Origin: Lutibacter sp. Hel_I_33_5
GTDB lineage: Bacteria > Bacteroidota > Bacteroidia > Flavobacteriales > Flavobacteriaceae
Assembly (NCBI RefSeq): GCF_007827455.1
Contig: NZ_VISM01000001.1
Span: 2,457,501-2,521,500, forward strand
Direction: 5' to 3'
Length of the DNA stretch: 64,000 bases
Shown in pieces: positions 9,166 through 19,941 of the stretch (position 1 is the first letter of the stretch; each line of letters opens with the position of its first letter). A model generated the notes under the pieces. It was given only the letters and a program-made list of their open reading frames with translations, was not told the origin of the DNA and searched no databases. Made by a program: the position numbers and the translations under genes.

Positions 9166-11031
9166 TTATTTTATAACAGGTATTTTTAAAATAACTTTTG
9201 TTCCTAAAGCTTTACTATCGTCTTTTAAATCTATGATTTCTACACCTATTTTTTTTTCTTTGCCAAAGTTTAATAAATCTAATCGTTGTGATGTAGCATT
9301 GGATGCAAAAGATTTATGATGTAATTCTTTTTTCGCATTTAATTCTTTTGATTTTTCCCTTCCAACACCATTATCTTCTATAATACACTCTATAATTTTA
9401 TTAGACTCTTTACTTATAGATATACTTAACTTTCGTTCTTCTTTTATGTGTAACAAACCATGTTTTAATGCATTTTCTACATAAGGTTGAATTAGCATTG
9501 TTGGTATTTTTATTGTTTCAGAATTTGCATTATCATCAATTTTAAAAGAATATTGCAGTTGTTCTTCAAAACGTAGTTTTTCTAATTCTAAGTATAAATT
9601 AAGATTGTGTATTTCATCAGGAATAGAGATAAATCCTAAATCACTAAAATGAAGATAATTTCGAATTAAGTCTGCAAATTTCCCTAAATAATCGCTAGCT
9701 AAGTTTTTTTGATTTAGAACAATATAATCTTGAATAGAATTTAAAGCATTAAATATAAAATGTGGATTCATCTGAGCTTTTAGTGCTTTTAATTCTGAAT
9801 CTTTATATTGTTTTTCTAGCGCTAATCTTTTTTGAATTTCTTTTAGTTCTAAAGCTATTAACTCTGTTTTTTTCTTAGCTTTTAAGCGACCAAAATAAAA
9901 TAATGAAGCAATTAATAGTAAACAAGCAATTACAATGGAACCTATAAATAAGTTTCTGTTTTTTTTGCTTTCTAATTCTGCTATTTCTTTTTGGTTTTTA
10001 ATTTTTTCAGTTTCAAACTTTGTTTGAGAATCCGCTAAGAATTTTCTTTTTTCTATATTAAAAATAGAATCTTTAATTGAAATGAATTTCTTGTTAGATT
10101 TTAAAGCATTTCCTTGTTGATTTAAGATAGAATAAGCAACAAATAAATGTTGATTAATCCTCATTTGATAAGATAAGTTCTCTATTTCTTTGAATTTTAC
10201 TAGCCCTTTTGTGTAAAATGGAATAGATGCTTTATGATTTCCTTCTATAGAATATAATGTCCCTAAAGTATAATTTGCATAGGCAATATTATTTATTTGC
10301 TTTTTGTTTTTAAATGTATTATTTGCCTTGTCAGCATAAGTTCTTGATACTTTTAAATTTTCTATTTTTTTTTCTCTTAAATATAATATTTTATAAAATC
10401 GACTATATTTAATTTGTGTCATTGCAATACCACTTTCACAATCTTTCTTTTTAAAAATAGTATTGGCTTTATTTAAGTGAATTAATGCGTTATTAAACTT
10501 ATTGCCTTTAATATTCATGTAAATATTTGCTGCATTAAGATGTATCCTAGCAAGTTGTATTGAATTTGGTTCTTTCTCTAATTCAGAGATTAGATTTAAA
10601 CAAATCTCAATACCTTTTTCAAAATTATCATTTTCTCTTTCTATCTTAGCAATGTTATTTTTTACTTCAATTAATGCTTCAGTGTCCTTAGTAATATCTA
10701 ATAACTTTATTGCTTTTAAGCAATAATTCATAGACGCTGAAAAATCTCCTTTTGTATAATAATAACTTGAGTAGGCTACAAAAGCTCTTGCAATTCCTTC
10801 TATGAAATTATTTTTTTCAGAAAAAATTAAAACATTTTCTATATTGGATAAACTTTCGTTGTAGTTTTTATTGTTATAATATAGACCTAAATCTAAAATT
10901 CCTAGTGCATTATTTTTATTAATTTCTTGATTGTTAAACTTTTTAAGATCAAAATTATCACTACAGATATTCTGAGAAAAACTAATAAGTATATTTAATA
11001 AAAAAAGAATGGAGGTTAGTTTAAATTTCAT
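9166..11031 (-). CDS. TPR-containing LytS-type sensor histidine kinase
   Basis: 621 aa. Signal peptide 1-19; a long helical region (about 30-320) of TPR-like repeats predicted in the periplasm; one membrane segment (FIGSIVIACLLLIASLFYFG, about 360-380); then a coiled coil and a His_kinase domain with the phospho-acceptor His (about H424) in QMNPHFIFNAL. The C-terminal HATPase region has PYVENALKHGL and DNGVGR. It is the partner of the LytTR regulator just downstream (5-base gap). The TPR sensor arrangement is common in Bacteroidota; the signal is unknown. Confidence 0.9.
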   Translation of the reverse strand: MKFKLTSILFLLNILISFSQNICSDNFDLKKFNNQEINKNNALGILDLGLYYNNKNYNESLSNIENVLIFSEKNNFIEGIARAFVAYSSYYYTKGDFSASMNYCLKAIKLLDITKDTEALIEVKNNIAKIERENDNFEKGIEICLNLISELEKEPNSIQLARIHLNAANIYMNIKGNKFNNALIHLNKANTIFKKKDCESGIAMTQIKYSRFYKILYLREKKIENLKVSRTYADKANNTFKNKKQINNIAYANYTLGTLYSIEGNHKASIPFYTKGLVKFKEIENLSYQMRINQHLFVAYSILNQQGNALKSNKKFISIKDSIFNIEKRKFLADSQTKFETEKIKNQKEIAELESKKNRNLFIGSIVIACLLLIASLFYFGRLKAKKKTELIALELKEIQKRLALEKQYKDSELKALKAQMNPHFIFNALNSIQDYIVLNQKNLASDYLGKFADLIRNYLHFSDLGFISIPDEIHNLNLYLELEKLRFEEQLQYSFKIDDNANSETIKIPTMLIQPYVENALKHGLLHIKEERKLSISISKESNKIIECIIEDNGVGREKSKELNAKKELHHKSFASNATSQRLDLLNFGKEKKIGVEIIDLKDDSKALGTKVILKIPVIK

Positions 11032-11148
11032 AAAAGCTTAATAGTGCAAGTGTGAAAATAGATGAAAATGAATTAATAATAATATAAAATTTCTGAAATG
11101 TTAAAACAAACTTCTAAAGTGTAATGTTTAACTTTTAAGAGAATTTGA

Positions 11149-12759
11149 TTAATTTACCTGTTCACCATTTACAAAAGTTTTTAATGCTTTAGTTTCAGGA
11201 ATCTCTTTTCCTTTAACTTTCATGATATTCTGATTTAAAATCACGAAATCTGCAGATTTTCCAACTTCAATAGATCCTTTTTTATTTTCTTCAAAGTTTG
11301 AAAAAGCAGCCCAAATGGTCATTCCTTTTAAAGTTTCTTCTCTCGATAATGCATTTTCCATTTGATACCCACCTTCTGGGTAATTGTTGAGGTCTTTTCT
11401 AACTGTAGCTGCATAAAATGTTAAATAAGGATTTACTTTTTCAACAGGATAATCTGTTCCTAAAGCTACTTTTCCGTAAATGTTTAGTAATTTTTTATAG
11501 GCATATCCACCTTTAATTCTTTTTTCGCCAACTCTATCTCCAGCCCAATACATATCTGATGTTGCATGTGTTGGTTGAATGGAAGGAATGATGTTTTTAA
11601 AACCATCGAAATCATTCTCATCAACAATTTGAGCATGCTCTATCCTCCAACGTCTATCTTTTTTATTTTTTAATACTTTCTGATAGGTTTTTAATAGTAA
11701 ATAATTTGTCGAATCTCCAATAGCATGCGTATTCATTTGATAATCAGAATTCGCAATTTGTTCTGCAATTTCTTGATATCTTTCTGGTGAATATATTAAG
11801 GCTCCAAAATGATTTTCTCTATCGGAGTATGATTTTTTTAATGCAGCTCCTCTAGAGCCTAAAGCGCCATCACCATATACTTTAAAAGAACGCACGTTTA
11901 ATCTATCCGTTTTTATAATTCCTTTTTTAGTGTAATAATCTAAGTTAGGTTGTGTTGCTGAAACCATGGCATAGATTTTAATTTTTAAATCTCCAGTTTG
12001 ATGTAAACTATCAATTAATTCAATAATTGGTTTGTCTAAACCAGCATCATCTACGGTTGTTAATCCGTAAGAGAAATTAATTTTCTCTGCTGTTTTTAAT
12101 GCTTGAATTTGTTCTTTTCTAGTTGGAGTAGGGGGTTTGATATAATCCATGGCATTATCTATTAAAACACCAGTAAGTTCTCCGTTTTCTTGAATAAATT
12201 CTCCACCTTCAATTTTTATTGCTTTTGTAATCCCAGCAAAATCTAACGCAGCTTGATTAACTAACAATGCATGTCCATCAATTCTTGTTATTGCCACTGG
12301 AATAGTAGGGAATAGTTTATCTAATTTTCCCTTGGTCGGAAACTTTTTAACTTCCCAATCATTTTGATCCCAACCTCGTCCTGTGATAAAAGAAACATTT
12401 TTTTCTTTTTGAAAAGTAACTAGTTTTTCTAAGACTTCATCGTAGCTCTTAGTATCAGAAACATCAACTTTTTGTTGTTGTAATCCTAAGCGATAAAAAT
12501 GACAATGTGCATCAATTAAACCTGGAACAATAGTTTGGCTTTTAGCATCAATAATGTTTTTTGAAGCATATTTTTCTTGAATCTCCTCGTTAGAGCCTAC
12601 TGCAATAAATTTACCGTCTTTAATCGCAAAAGCTTCAACATTTTCAAAATTGTCATTAACCGTATAGGTGTTAGAATTTATGACAATGCTATCTGCTTGT
12701 TTTTTACTGCAAGAAGTAAAAAGGATACTAAAACAAAAAAGAGAAATTAATCTTTTCAT
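11149..12759 (-). CDS. Amidohydrolase lipoprotein (amidohydrolase family 3, YtcJ-like)
   Basis: 536 aa with a lipobox (LFTSC, Cys 17), so it is probably membrane-anchored outside the cytoplasm. Metal-dependent hydrolase features follow in order: VPGLIDAHCHFYRLG, the long-chain YtcJ-type GRGWDQNDW, a metal-ligand Lys/Cys region replaced by KVYGDGALGSRGA, NTHAIGD, RIEHAQIV, and TDYPVEKVNPYL with the final Asp. The substrate cannot be read from sequence; relatives act on amide or N-acyl bonds. Its start is separated by 3 bases from the stop of the M28 peptidase gene, so the two are co-transcribed, which fits a role in peptide or acyl-amino-acid use. Confidence 0.88.
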   Translation of the reverse strand: MKRLISLFCFSILFTSCSKKQADSIVINSNTYTVNDNFENVEAFAIKDGKFIAVGSNEEIQEKYASKNIIDAKSQTIVPGLIDAHCHFYRLGLQQQKVDVSDTKSYDEVLEKLVTFQKEKNVSFITGRGWDQNDWEVKKFPTKGKLDKLFPTIPVAITRIDGHALLVNQAALDFAGITKAIKIEGGEFIQENGELTGVLIDNAMDYIKPPTPTRKEQIQALKTAEKINFSYGLTTVDDAGLDKPIIELIDSLHQTGDLKIKIYAMVSATQPNLDYYTKKGIIKTDRLNVRSFKVYGDGALGSRGAALKKSYSDRENHFGALIYSPERYQEIAEQIANSDYQMNTHAIGDSTNYLLLKTYQKVLKNKKDRRWRIEHAQIVDENDFDGFKNIIPSIQPTHATSDMYWAGDRVGEKRIKGGYAYKKLLNIYGKVALGTDYPVEKVNPYLTFYAATVRKDLNNYPEGGYQMENALSREETLKGMTIWAAFSNFEENKKGSIEVGKSADFVILNQNIMKVKGKEIPETKALKTFVNGEQVN

Positions 12760-12762
12760 AAA

Positions 12763-14199
12763 TTATGGTTTAAGAGTCTCGTTTGTGTACAAATATTTAT
12801 CCATTAAATAGACAATACTTACCATGGAAGCACTCCCAAGTTCAAGCTCACGTTTATTTACTTTATCGAATGTATCACTTGCTGCATGATGATAATCAAA
12901 ATAACGTTGACTATCTGGACGATAACCTACCAATGTAATTTCATCATTTTTCAAAGGACTTATATCAGCGCCACTTCCGCCTTTTGTAATATCATGTAAA
13001 CCATATGGAGCTAATAGTTTTTTCCAACTTTGTAATAAGTGAATGTTTTTATCATTTGCATCAATAGAAAAACCTCTTGGTGTATGTCCGCCAGCATCAG
13101 ATTCTAAAGCACCAATATGAATTTCTCCATTTACTTTAGCTAAACGCGCATATTCTTTGGCACCACGTAACCCATTTTCTTCATTCATAAAAAAGACAAT
13201 TCTAATTGTGTTTTTTGGCTTGATATTATTCTTTTTTAATAAGTACGCAACTTCTAAGGATTGTACAATACCTGTTCCATCATCATGAGCGCCATCACCT
13301 AAATCCCAAGAATCTAAATGTCCGCCAATCACCATAATTTTATCTGGATTTTCACTTCCTTTAATTTCGCCAACTACATTATGAGAAGGTGCATCTGGTA
13401 ATGTTTTACAACTTTGTTTTAAATAAAATTTTAACCTTGGATTTTCTTTTAAATGTTTGCTTAAATTTTCTGCAGCTCTAGAGCTAATTGCTGCTGAAGG
13501 AATATATTCTGATGTTGGAATATCTCCATACCCCATAGAACCTGTATGTGGATAATCATCAATGCCGTTTGTCATTGATCTAACAATAATTGCTTTCGCT
13601 CCAAATTTACCAACGGTTGACGCACCAGCAAATCGTTGCCCAACACAACCACCATACGCTTTAAAAGTGTTTATTAAGGTGTTGTCAAATCGACCATTAA
13701 AAAAGACAATTTTTCCGTTGGCTTTTTCACCTAATAGTTCGGCTTCTTCGATGCTTTTTACTTCAATAACTTCTGCTGTAATTCCGTTTGAAGGTGTTGC
13801 AATAGATCCACCTAAAGCACAAACAGGTACATGTATCTTTTTGCCTTTAAAAGAATAATTAGCAACTTCTTTTTCGCCACGTACCCAATGCGGAACCATA
13901 ACGGGTTGTAACCAAACTGAGTCTAAACCAATCTCATTCATTAGTTTTTCTCCCCATACAACAGCTTTTGCAGCACCTTCAGAACCAGATAATCTACTTC
14001 CAACATTTGTTGTTAGGTCTTCTAACCAATCGTAGGCTTTACCTTCTTTTAAAGCCGTATTGAAAAAGTGTTTAATGTTTGTTGAGTCTTTTTTCTCTTG
14101 TTTAGAAAAGTCTGCAGAATTTAGAGCAGTATCTTTTTGTGTTTGCTTGCAAGAAAAAATTACAAGACTTGCTATAATAAGTAGCGATAGTTTTTTCAT
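12763..14199 (-). CDS. M28-family zinc peptidase lipoprotein
   Basis: 478 aa. N-terminal lipoprotein signal (LVIFSC, Cys 17). Residues about 120-265 contain a PA-like inserted domain (VFFNGRFDN, GAKAIIVRS). The catalytic M28 domain follows: GGHLDSWDLGDGAHDDGTG (metal His and bridging Asp), FFMNEENGLRGAKEYA (catalytic and metal Glu), ALESDAGGHTP (metal Asp) and HHAASDTFD (last His). All metal ligands appear present, so it should be active as an aminopeptidase or carboxypeptidase at the cell envelope. It is the first gene of an operon with the amidohydrolase. Confidence 0.9.
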   Translation of the reverse strand: MKKLSLLIIASLVIFSCKQTQKDTALNSADFSKQEKKDSTNIKHFFNTALKEGKAYDWLEDLTTNVGSRLSGSEGAAKAVVWGEKLMNEIGLDSVWLQPVMVPHWVRGEKEVANYSFKGKKIHVPVCALGGSIATPSNGITAEVIEVKSIEEAELLGEKANGKIVFFNGRFDNTLINTFKAYGGCVGQRFAGASTVGKFGAKAIIVRSMTNGIDDYPHTGSMGYGDIPTSEYIPSAAISSRAAENLSKHLKENPRLKFYLKQSCKTLPDAPSHNVVGEIKGSENPDKIMVIGGHLDSWDLGDGAHDDGTGIVQSLEVAYLLKKNNIKPKNTIRIVFFMNEENGLRGAKEYARLAKVNGEIHIGALESDAGGHTPRGFSIDANDKNIHLLQSWKKLLAPYGLHDITKGGSGADISPLKNDEITLVGYRPDSQRYFDYHHAASDTFDKVNKRELELGSASMVSIVYLMDKYLYTNETLKP

Positions 14200-14294
14200 T
14201 TTGTAGGATTATTTGAATGAGATAAATCTACAAAAATCAAATGAGAAATTTGAAAAAGTAATTTTAGATTATAAAATACTTAAAAACGCTAGCT

Positions 14295-16067
14295 TTAAAA
14301 ATCAAACTTATAGGCAACCCCTCCTAAAATTTGAAAACCTTGATTATTAAAGTTCGAGAAACGTTGATATTTATTATCAGAAATGTTATTCATTTTTATA
14401 AAAGCAGAAAGTTTATCACTAAAATGATAGCCTCCATTTAAGTTAACATCTACATAAGAAGTTAGCTTTTTTGTGGTAAATGAATTGTTGTTTGCTCCGT
14501 TATAATTAATCACACTTCTATCTCCAACGATAAAAGCATCTAGTCCGAAATACCATTTGTAGTTTTTATATCTGGTAAAAAAAGTTCCTTCAAACTCTGG
14601 TAAATTCCATGCGGTTGAATTATTGCTTACAGTATATGAATTTACTTTTCCATTAAAACCAACAGTAATTTTCTTGCTTAAGTCGATTTCTATTTCACCA
14701 AAAAAACTGAGTGTAATAACATCGTCATACAATACTTTATAAGAGTTTCCGAATTCGTACCCTAAAAGCGACGTAGCATTAAAATTTGTATTTGTCCCAT
14801 CAGATTTTGAGTTATTTCTTAAAAATAACGCTTTGTCTTGTTCGTTTTTGTAGCTGGCTTTAAAATCAAAACTAGTATGCGTGGAAAGTTTTCCTGCAAA
14901 TCCACCATTAAAACTATATTTTTCATTGGTTTGTGTGATGAAAAGTGTTGGTGAAACATACGGATTGTCTGCCACTAAATCTTGATATGTATTGGTATGT
15001 AAATCGCCATTTGCAGCCACATACACATTTAAGTAATCCTTTACTAATGGATACGAAACATGCACGTCTGGATAGATTAAAAAGTTAGTAGAACTATTTT
15101 CTGTATCTAAAGAAAGATAGGTTTTTAGCCCAGCTTTTATAGAAAAATCATTCCAATCTAATAAATAATACGGATTTATACCAGCTGTGAAAATAGTGTA
15201 TTTGATTTGAGTATTACTGGTATATTCTTTTACAAAATCCCCTTTTAGAAACTCAAGTTTTGTGTTTACATGTATATCATCTAAAAATCGGTTAATTCTT
15301 CCTAAAGGAAATTTAAAATTAGGTTTTAACTGAATTAAAAATTCAGAAGAATCATATAAATCTCTAAAAATTCCTAAACTAATTGATGAAGATTGAATAT
15401 ACGAATCGTGTAAAAGAAATTCTGTTGTTACGTTAAACGAATTATAACTTTGCTCTTCGGCAATAGCATTTATGGTTGGTTGTGTAAAAGTATAATTTGG
15501 TAAACCATACCAATTGTATTTTTTCTGTTCTGAGTTTAACTGAATTTTAATATCAAAATAACGTTCTTCCTTAAGAAAAAAGAATCCAGCTTCAAAATTT
15601 GAAAAACCACTTTGTAAAGGTGTACTTTCAATAGGATTTTCAGAAGAGATATATTTAGCAAACAAGCCAATATCAAAATCGAATTTAGAATTATAATGTA
15701 AAAATAGTTCTCCAAAAGGAGTTGTGTTACTTCCAAATCCGCCTGCTAAATAATTTCTGTATAAACGTTCTTTTTTTCCTAAATCGATTCCTTTTAAAAC
15801 GCCACTTTTAGGAATAAATGTAGAGGCAACCGGCGCAGAAAAAATAGTGTATTCTAAGGCTCTCTTTTTACTGTCTTTATCTAATTTAATGGTAGGCGTT
15901 TTTTTTATCTTAAAAGCATCTGATATTTTAGGAGTATACGAAGTAATCACATTAATTACTTCTGTTTTTATAGTGTCTTTAGCCTTTTTTGGAGGTGATT
16001 TTTTTTGTGCGTTTACCAAACAAACACCAAAAATAACTAGGTATGTAAAAAGAATTTTTTTCATCAA
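14295..16067 (-). CDS. Outer-membrane beta-barrel protein (TonB-dependent-receptor-like, no plug)
   Basis: 590 aa. A signal peptide (about 1-20) is followed by a Lys/Pro-rich stretch, a short conserved VITSYTPKISDAFKI segment and then alternating aromatic/polar beta-strands to the end. The last strand ends in a terminal Phe (AYKFDF), the mark of an outer-membrane barrel. No TonB plug domain is visible, so it is barrel-only and shorter than full receptors. It follows the TPR gene by only 2 bases; the pair probably forms one envelope assembly or transport unit. Function is not established. Confidence 0.7.
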   Translation of the reverse strand: MMKKILFTYLVIFGVCLVNAQKKSPPKKAKDTIKTEVINVITSYTPKISDAFKIKKTPTIKLDKDSKKRALEYTIFSAPVASTFIPKSGVLKGIDLGKKERLYRNYLAGGFGSNTTPFGELFLHYNSKFDFDIGLFAKYISSENPIESTPLQSGFSNFEAGFFFLKEERYFDIKIQLNSEQKKYNWYGLPNYTFTQPTINAIAEEQSYNSFNVTTEFLLHDSYIQSSSISLGIFRDLYDSSEFLIQLKPNFKFPLGRINRFLDDIHVNTKLEFLKGDFVKEYTSNTQIKYTIFTAGINPYYLLDWNDFSIKAGLKTYLSLDTENSSTNFLIYPDVHVSYPLVKDYLNVYVAANGDLHTNTYQDLVADNPYVSPTLFITQTNEKYSFNGGFAGKLSTHTSFDFKASYKNEQDKALFLRNNSKSDGTNTNFNATSLLGYEFGNSYKVLYDDVITLSFFGEIEIDLSKKITVGFNGKVNSYTVSNNSTAWNLPEFEGTFFTRYKNYKWYFGLDAFIVGDRSVINYNGANNNSFTTKKLTSYVDVNLNGGYHFSDKLSAFIKMNNISDNKYQRFSNFNNQGFQILGGVAYKFDF

Positions 16068-16069
16068 TG

Positions 16070-19000
16070 TTAATTTTGTGGTGTTACCGAATTATTGGTT
16101 TTGGCTTCTTGAGTTTTTATTTTCTTCAACTCGTTATTTGCGTCTAATAAAACATCATCAAATCCTTGCGTATTTTTAATTACGTTTTCTAAAATATACG
16201 TTGCTTGATAGGCATCTTTTAGTTTGTAATAATTTTTTGCCATAATAATTAAGCCTTTTAATCCCCAATACTTATAAGAAGAATAATCAGCAGCTATCGT
16301 TTGTACAACTTTATTAGAGTCTAGATATTCTTTATTTTGATGTTTAAAAAAGGCATTAAAATACAGGGCTTCCGCTTTTAATTCTCCAGTAGCGTTTCTT
16401 TCTATTTCACCATAGTATTCTTCGGCGGTTTGTAAATCTTCAGTTTTAAATGCAGCTCTGGCAATAATAATCTTAGCATCATATTCTAAATTGCTTTCAA
16501 TTTTATCTTTTACCAATACTTTTTCTGCGTATTCAACTGCTTTTTTAAATTGATTAGATTCGTAATACCCTTTCATTAAATTACTTTCTGCAAACAGAAT
16601 ATTTTGTGGCGAATTTGCTTCAACTTCTAATCGTTCTAACAAAGGAATTGCTTTTTTCCAATCCGCAGCTTCTAGATGAATTTGCGCTAATTTATTTAAA
16701 GCTTCTTCTGTAAATTCATTCTGATGTTGAACAATTACATAGCTATAATTCGGAATCGCCTTTTCTTGAAGATTAATTTTATTTAGTAATTCGGCTAAGT
16801 AAAAGTTTGTCTTAAGTGCGTGTAAACCATCTGGATAGGATTGTAGATATTTGCTAAAACCTTCAATGGCTTTTTGAGTATTATTCTCCAAAAATTTATT
16901 TTCCGCTGCTTGATACGTGATATTATCTAAATCATCATCAGAGACATTTGCAAATTTAATTCCACGAACCCAATTTGCATATTCATCAATATTTCCTGTA
17001 TCTATATATACATTTTTAGCATTGGTAACCGCTTGCTTTGCTTCTGTAGAATTTGGATACTTTTTTACAGTTTCTTTAAATCGTTCTATCGCTTTACTAT
17101 TGTTGTTTTCATTATAATATAGTAGCCCCTCTCGTAATAAAATACTTGGATTGTAAGCGCTTTTAGGGTGTTTTTCTAAAACACGTTGATACGCCTTATG
17201 TGCTTGTTCATTTTCTTTAATACTAGCATACGTATTTCCTATTTGATACAAGGCATCATCTTTTAAATCTGAAGTTTCAAATTGATTCACTACTGATTTT
17301 AACGCGTCAATTTTTTTATCATTTTCACCTAAAAAACCATAACTAATTCCAGTTTGATAAAACGCATAATCTGCACCTGTTCCAATTTCATCAGTAATGT
17401 TTTTGTACGCTTTTATAGCATCTCTATATTCTTTTGATGCAAAATAAGAATCGCCTACACGTAATCTAACATCATCTTTTAAAGAATAATCAATTTCTTC
17501 TTTACTCAAAAAGTTTTGAAACCATTCAATAGCCTTATCATACTGTTTTAGTTTAAAATAACTATACCCAATATTATAATCGATTTCAGAAAACTCAATG
17601 CTATTATTTTTAATTAAAAACTTTTTTAAGATGATAAATTGTGCTGTAGATTCTTTATAATTTTCTAATCTGTAATTAGTTTCTGCTTCCCAAAATTGTG
17701 CTTTTTGATAAATAGGTGGTTTTTCTGATTTTTTACTTTTCACAAATAAAGGAAGTGCTTCTTTTAGTTTATTTTCATTAAATAATTGAATTCCTCTGTA
17801 TAAAGAAACTTCGTTGGTTAATTTTGAATTTTCTTTAGTTTTTTTCTTTGCCAGATAATTTAAAGCACCTTGATAATCTTGTTGATGTAAATAGGAGGTA
17901 ACCACCAAACCATTAATTTCATTGTAGCTTTTAGACTTAGGATATTGAATTAAATATTCTTGTAAAATTTCTGCAACACTTTTATATGGGTTACCTTCTT
18001 CATAACTCAACTTAGCATAATTTAAAGCAGCATCTTCTTTTATTTGTTGATCAAAAGCAAGTTCACTAGCACTTTTAAAAGCATTTAAGGCTTCTGGTTT
18101 TCTGTCTAAGTTCAGATAACATTCACCTAAATGATAGTATGCGTTTTGAGAAACACCATCTTTTTCATCAATAATTTTATTGAAATAACTAATGGCAGTT
18201 TCAAAATTATCTTGCTTATAATAGGCGTATCCTAAAATATAATAATCAGTATTATTCCATTTACCTCTTTTTCCTTTATAGGTTTTTAAATACGGAATTG
18301 CTTCTTTATATTTTTTAAGATTAAAATAACTTTCTCCTACAATTTTAGAAATTTCTGATTTTTCTTTTTTACTTGCTTTTGGTAATAATTTCTCGCCAAC
18401 ATCAATACAACGTTCAAATCTACCTGCTTTAAAACTAATGTCTAATAGGTAATAACTTACTTCACTTTTATAAGATTCGTTATTTGCAATTTCTGTTAAT
18501 GTCGTTTCTGCAACATCGTAATCTTCTTGTTTGTAAGCAATATATCCATAATAATATCGTGAGTCGTTTCCGTATCGAGCATCATTAATTAAAGGCAAAA
18601 ATTTATTTCTAGCCAATGATAAATTTCTATTGACCAATAATGCATATCCCATTTTAAAGTTCAACTCTTTTTTGTTTTCATCAGATAAAAAACGATCGTT
18701 AACTTTTGTATACCATTTTAGGGCATGGGATGCTCTTTTATTAGAAAAATAATAATTACCAACATTTAAAAAAGCTTTGTCTTTTTTGTTGCTTGTTGGA
18801 TGATTTTCTACAAAATCTTTAACTTTTTTATCGGCATCAGTTTGATTTAATTTGATAGCGCACATGGCATCATAATAAAATGCATCTGCTTTAATATTAC
18901 TTGTGCTTTCGCTCTTTTTGGTGACTTTAATAAAATTCTGTTGTGCAGCAGCATATGCTTTGTTGTTGTACAATTTTACTGCGTGATTAAAATCTGCTAA

Positions 19001-19096
19001 TAGGTTTACATCAATTTCAGATTGCTGAGAAGAAACAGAGAATGTTAGTAGAATACTTAAAAAAAAGAAAATTATTTTTTTTGAGGGTTTCATCAA
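16070..19096 (-). CDS. Long periplasmic TPR-repeat protein
   Basis: 1008 aa with an N-terminal signal peptide (residues about 1-23, ending VSSQQ). The rest is almost entirely tetratricopeptide repeats, with recurring patterns such as AYYHLGECYLNLDR, DAFYYDAMCAIKL and YQIGNTYASIKENEQAHKAY. This is a helical solenoid for protein-protein contacts. It lies 2 bases upstream of the beta-barrel gene on the same strand, so a physical partnership with that barrel in the envelope is a reasonable inference. No catalytic domain is seen. Confidence 0.85.
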   Translation of the reverse strand: MMKPSKKIIFFFLSILLTFSVSSQQSEIDVNLLADFNHAVKLYNNKAYAAAQQNFIKVTKKSESTSNIKADAFYYDAMCAIKLNQTDADKKVKDFVENHPTSNKKDKAFLNVGNYYFSNKRASHALKWYTKVNDRFLSDENKKELNFKMGYALLVNRNLSLARNKFLPLINDARYGNDSRYYYGYIAYKQEDYDVAETTLTEIANNESYKSEVSYYLLDISFKAGRFERCIDVGEKLLPKASKKEKSEISKIVGESYFNLKKYKEAIPYLKTYKGKRGKWNNTDYYILGYAYYKQDNFETAISYFNKIIDEKDGVSQNAYYHLGECYLNLDRKPEALNAFKSASELAFDQQIKEDAALNYAKLSYEEGNPYKSVAEILQEYLIQYPKSKSYNEINGLVVTSYLHQQDYQGALNYLAKKKTKENSKLTNEVSLYRGIQLFNENKLKEALPLFVKSKKSEKPPIYQKAQFWEAETNYRLENYKESTAQFIILKKFLIKNNSIEFSEIDYNIGYSYFKLKQYDKAIEWFQNFLSKEEIDYSLKDDVRLRVGDSYFASKEYRDAIKAYKNITDEIGTGADYAFYQTGISYGFLGENDKKIDALKSVVNQFETSDLKDDALYQIGNTYASIKENEQAHKAYQRVLEKHPKSAYNPSILLREGLLYYNENNNSKAIERFKETVKKYPNSTEAKQAVTNAKNVYIDTGNIDEYANWVRGIKFANVSDDDLDNITYQAAENKFLENNTQKAIEGFSKYLQSYPDGLHALKTNFYLAELLNKINLQEKAIPNYSYVIVQHQNEFTEEALNKLAQIHLEAADWKKAIPLLERLEVEANSPQNILFAESNLMKGYYESNQFKKAVEYAEKVLVKDKIESNLEYDAKIIIARAAFKTEDLQTAEEYYGEIERNATGELKAEALYFNAFFKHQNKEYLDSNKVVQTIAADYSSYKYWGLKGLIIMAKNYYKLKDAYQATYILENVIKNTQGFDDVLLDANNELKKIKTQEAKTNNSVTPQN

Positions 19097-19230
19097 AGAA
19101 TTTTATTGTTTAAAAAGAATAACGTTCGTTTTTTTGTTTTGTTGGATAGTATTTCTAAAAAAGTTTTTAAAAATATGATTCAAATGTAAGAATTGTTGCT
19201 AATTTTAATCGTAAAATGATTATAAATTTA

Positions 19231-19238
19231 TAGGTTTG
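19231..19238 (+). promoter_or_regulatory. Candidate Bacteroidota -7 box upstream of ftsE
   Basis: TAGGTTTG fits the TAnnTTTG -7 consensus of Bacteroidota sigma-ABfr and lies 16 bases before the ATG. A good TTG-type -33 box at the right distance is not obvious, so the call is tentative. Confidence 0.4.
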
Positions 19239-19254
19239 TAGAAATCAATATTTT

Positions 19255-19941
19255 ATGGAAGATTCGGTTTTACATTTAGATAATGCAGATATTTATCAAA
19301 GAGATAATTTAGTATTGTCTAAAGTAAATTTGACTATAAATAAAGGTGATTTTTACTATTTAATTGGTAAAACAGGAAGTGGAAAAAGTAGTTTGATGAA
19401 AACACTTTATGGAGATTTACACTTACAGCGCGGATTAGGAAATATTGTTGGTTTTGATTTGAAAAAATTAAAGGAAAAAGAGATTCCGTTTTTAAGAAGA
19501 AAAATAGGAATTGTTTTTCAGGATTTTAAATTACTGAGTGATAGAAATGTTTTTGATAATCTTGAGTTTGTTTTAAAAGCAACGGGTTGGAAAGATAAAT
19601 CAGAAAGAAAAGATAAAATTCATGAAGTGTTAGATAAGGTTGGTATGAAAGAACAATACTACAAAAAAACCTTTGAGCTTTCTGGTGGAGAACAACAACG
19701 TGTTGCAATAGCAAGAGCACTTTTAAATGATCCAGAATTAATTCTAGCCGATGAACCTACTGGGAATCTAGATCCAAAAACTTCGTTAGAAGTGATGGAA
19801 TTACTGAATGAAATAAATAAAAGTGGTAAAACCATTTTTATGGCCACGCACGATTATCAGCTTATCGTAAAATTTAAGCAAAGAACCGTGAAATGTGAAG
19901 GTGGAAAACTGTTTGAAGTAGAACAGAAAGCTACGGTTTAA
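19255..19941 (+). CDS. ftsE: Cell-division ABC transporter ATP-binding protein FtsE-like
   Basis: 228-aa ABC ATPase of the FtsE size class. Walker A is GKTGSGKS (residues 38-45), the Q-loop lies in [11 protein letters not shown], the signature is [15 protein letters not shown] (about 142), Walker B is [12 protein letters not shown] (about 162) and the switch His is in ATHDYQL. FtsE works with the membrane protein FtsX to activate peptidoglycan hydrolases at the septum; ftsX is not adjacent here, as is usual in Bacteroidota. The last 11 bases overlap the convergent glycosyltransferase gene. Confidence 0.85.
   Translation: MEDSVLHLDNADIYQRDNLVLSKVNLTINKGDFYYLIGKTGSGKSSLMKTLYGDLHLQRGLGNIVGFDLKKLKEKEIPFLRRKIGIVFQDFKLLSDRNVFDNLEFVLKATGWKDKSERKDKIHEVLDKVGMKEQYYKKTFELSGGEQQRVAIARALLNDPELILADEPTGNLDPKTSLEVMELLNEINKSGKTIFMATHDYQLIVKFKQRTVKCEGGKLFEVEQKATV

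Noticed and set aside
13562..13858. Plus-strand frame opposite the M28 peptidase
   Set aside because: The minus-strand gene has all catalytic motifs; the opposite frame shows no known domain.
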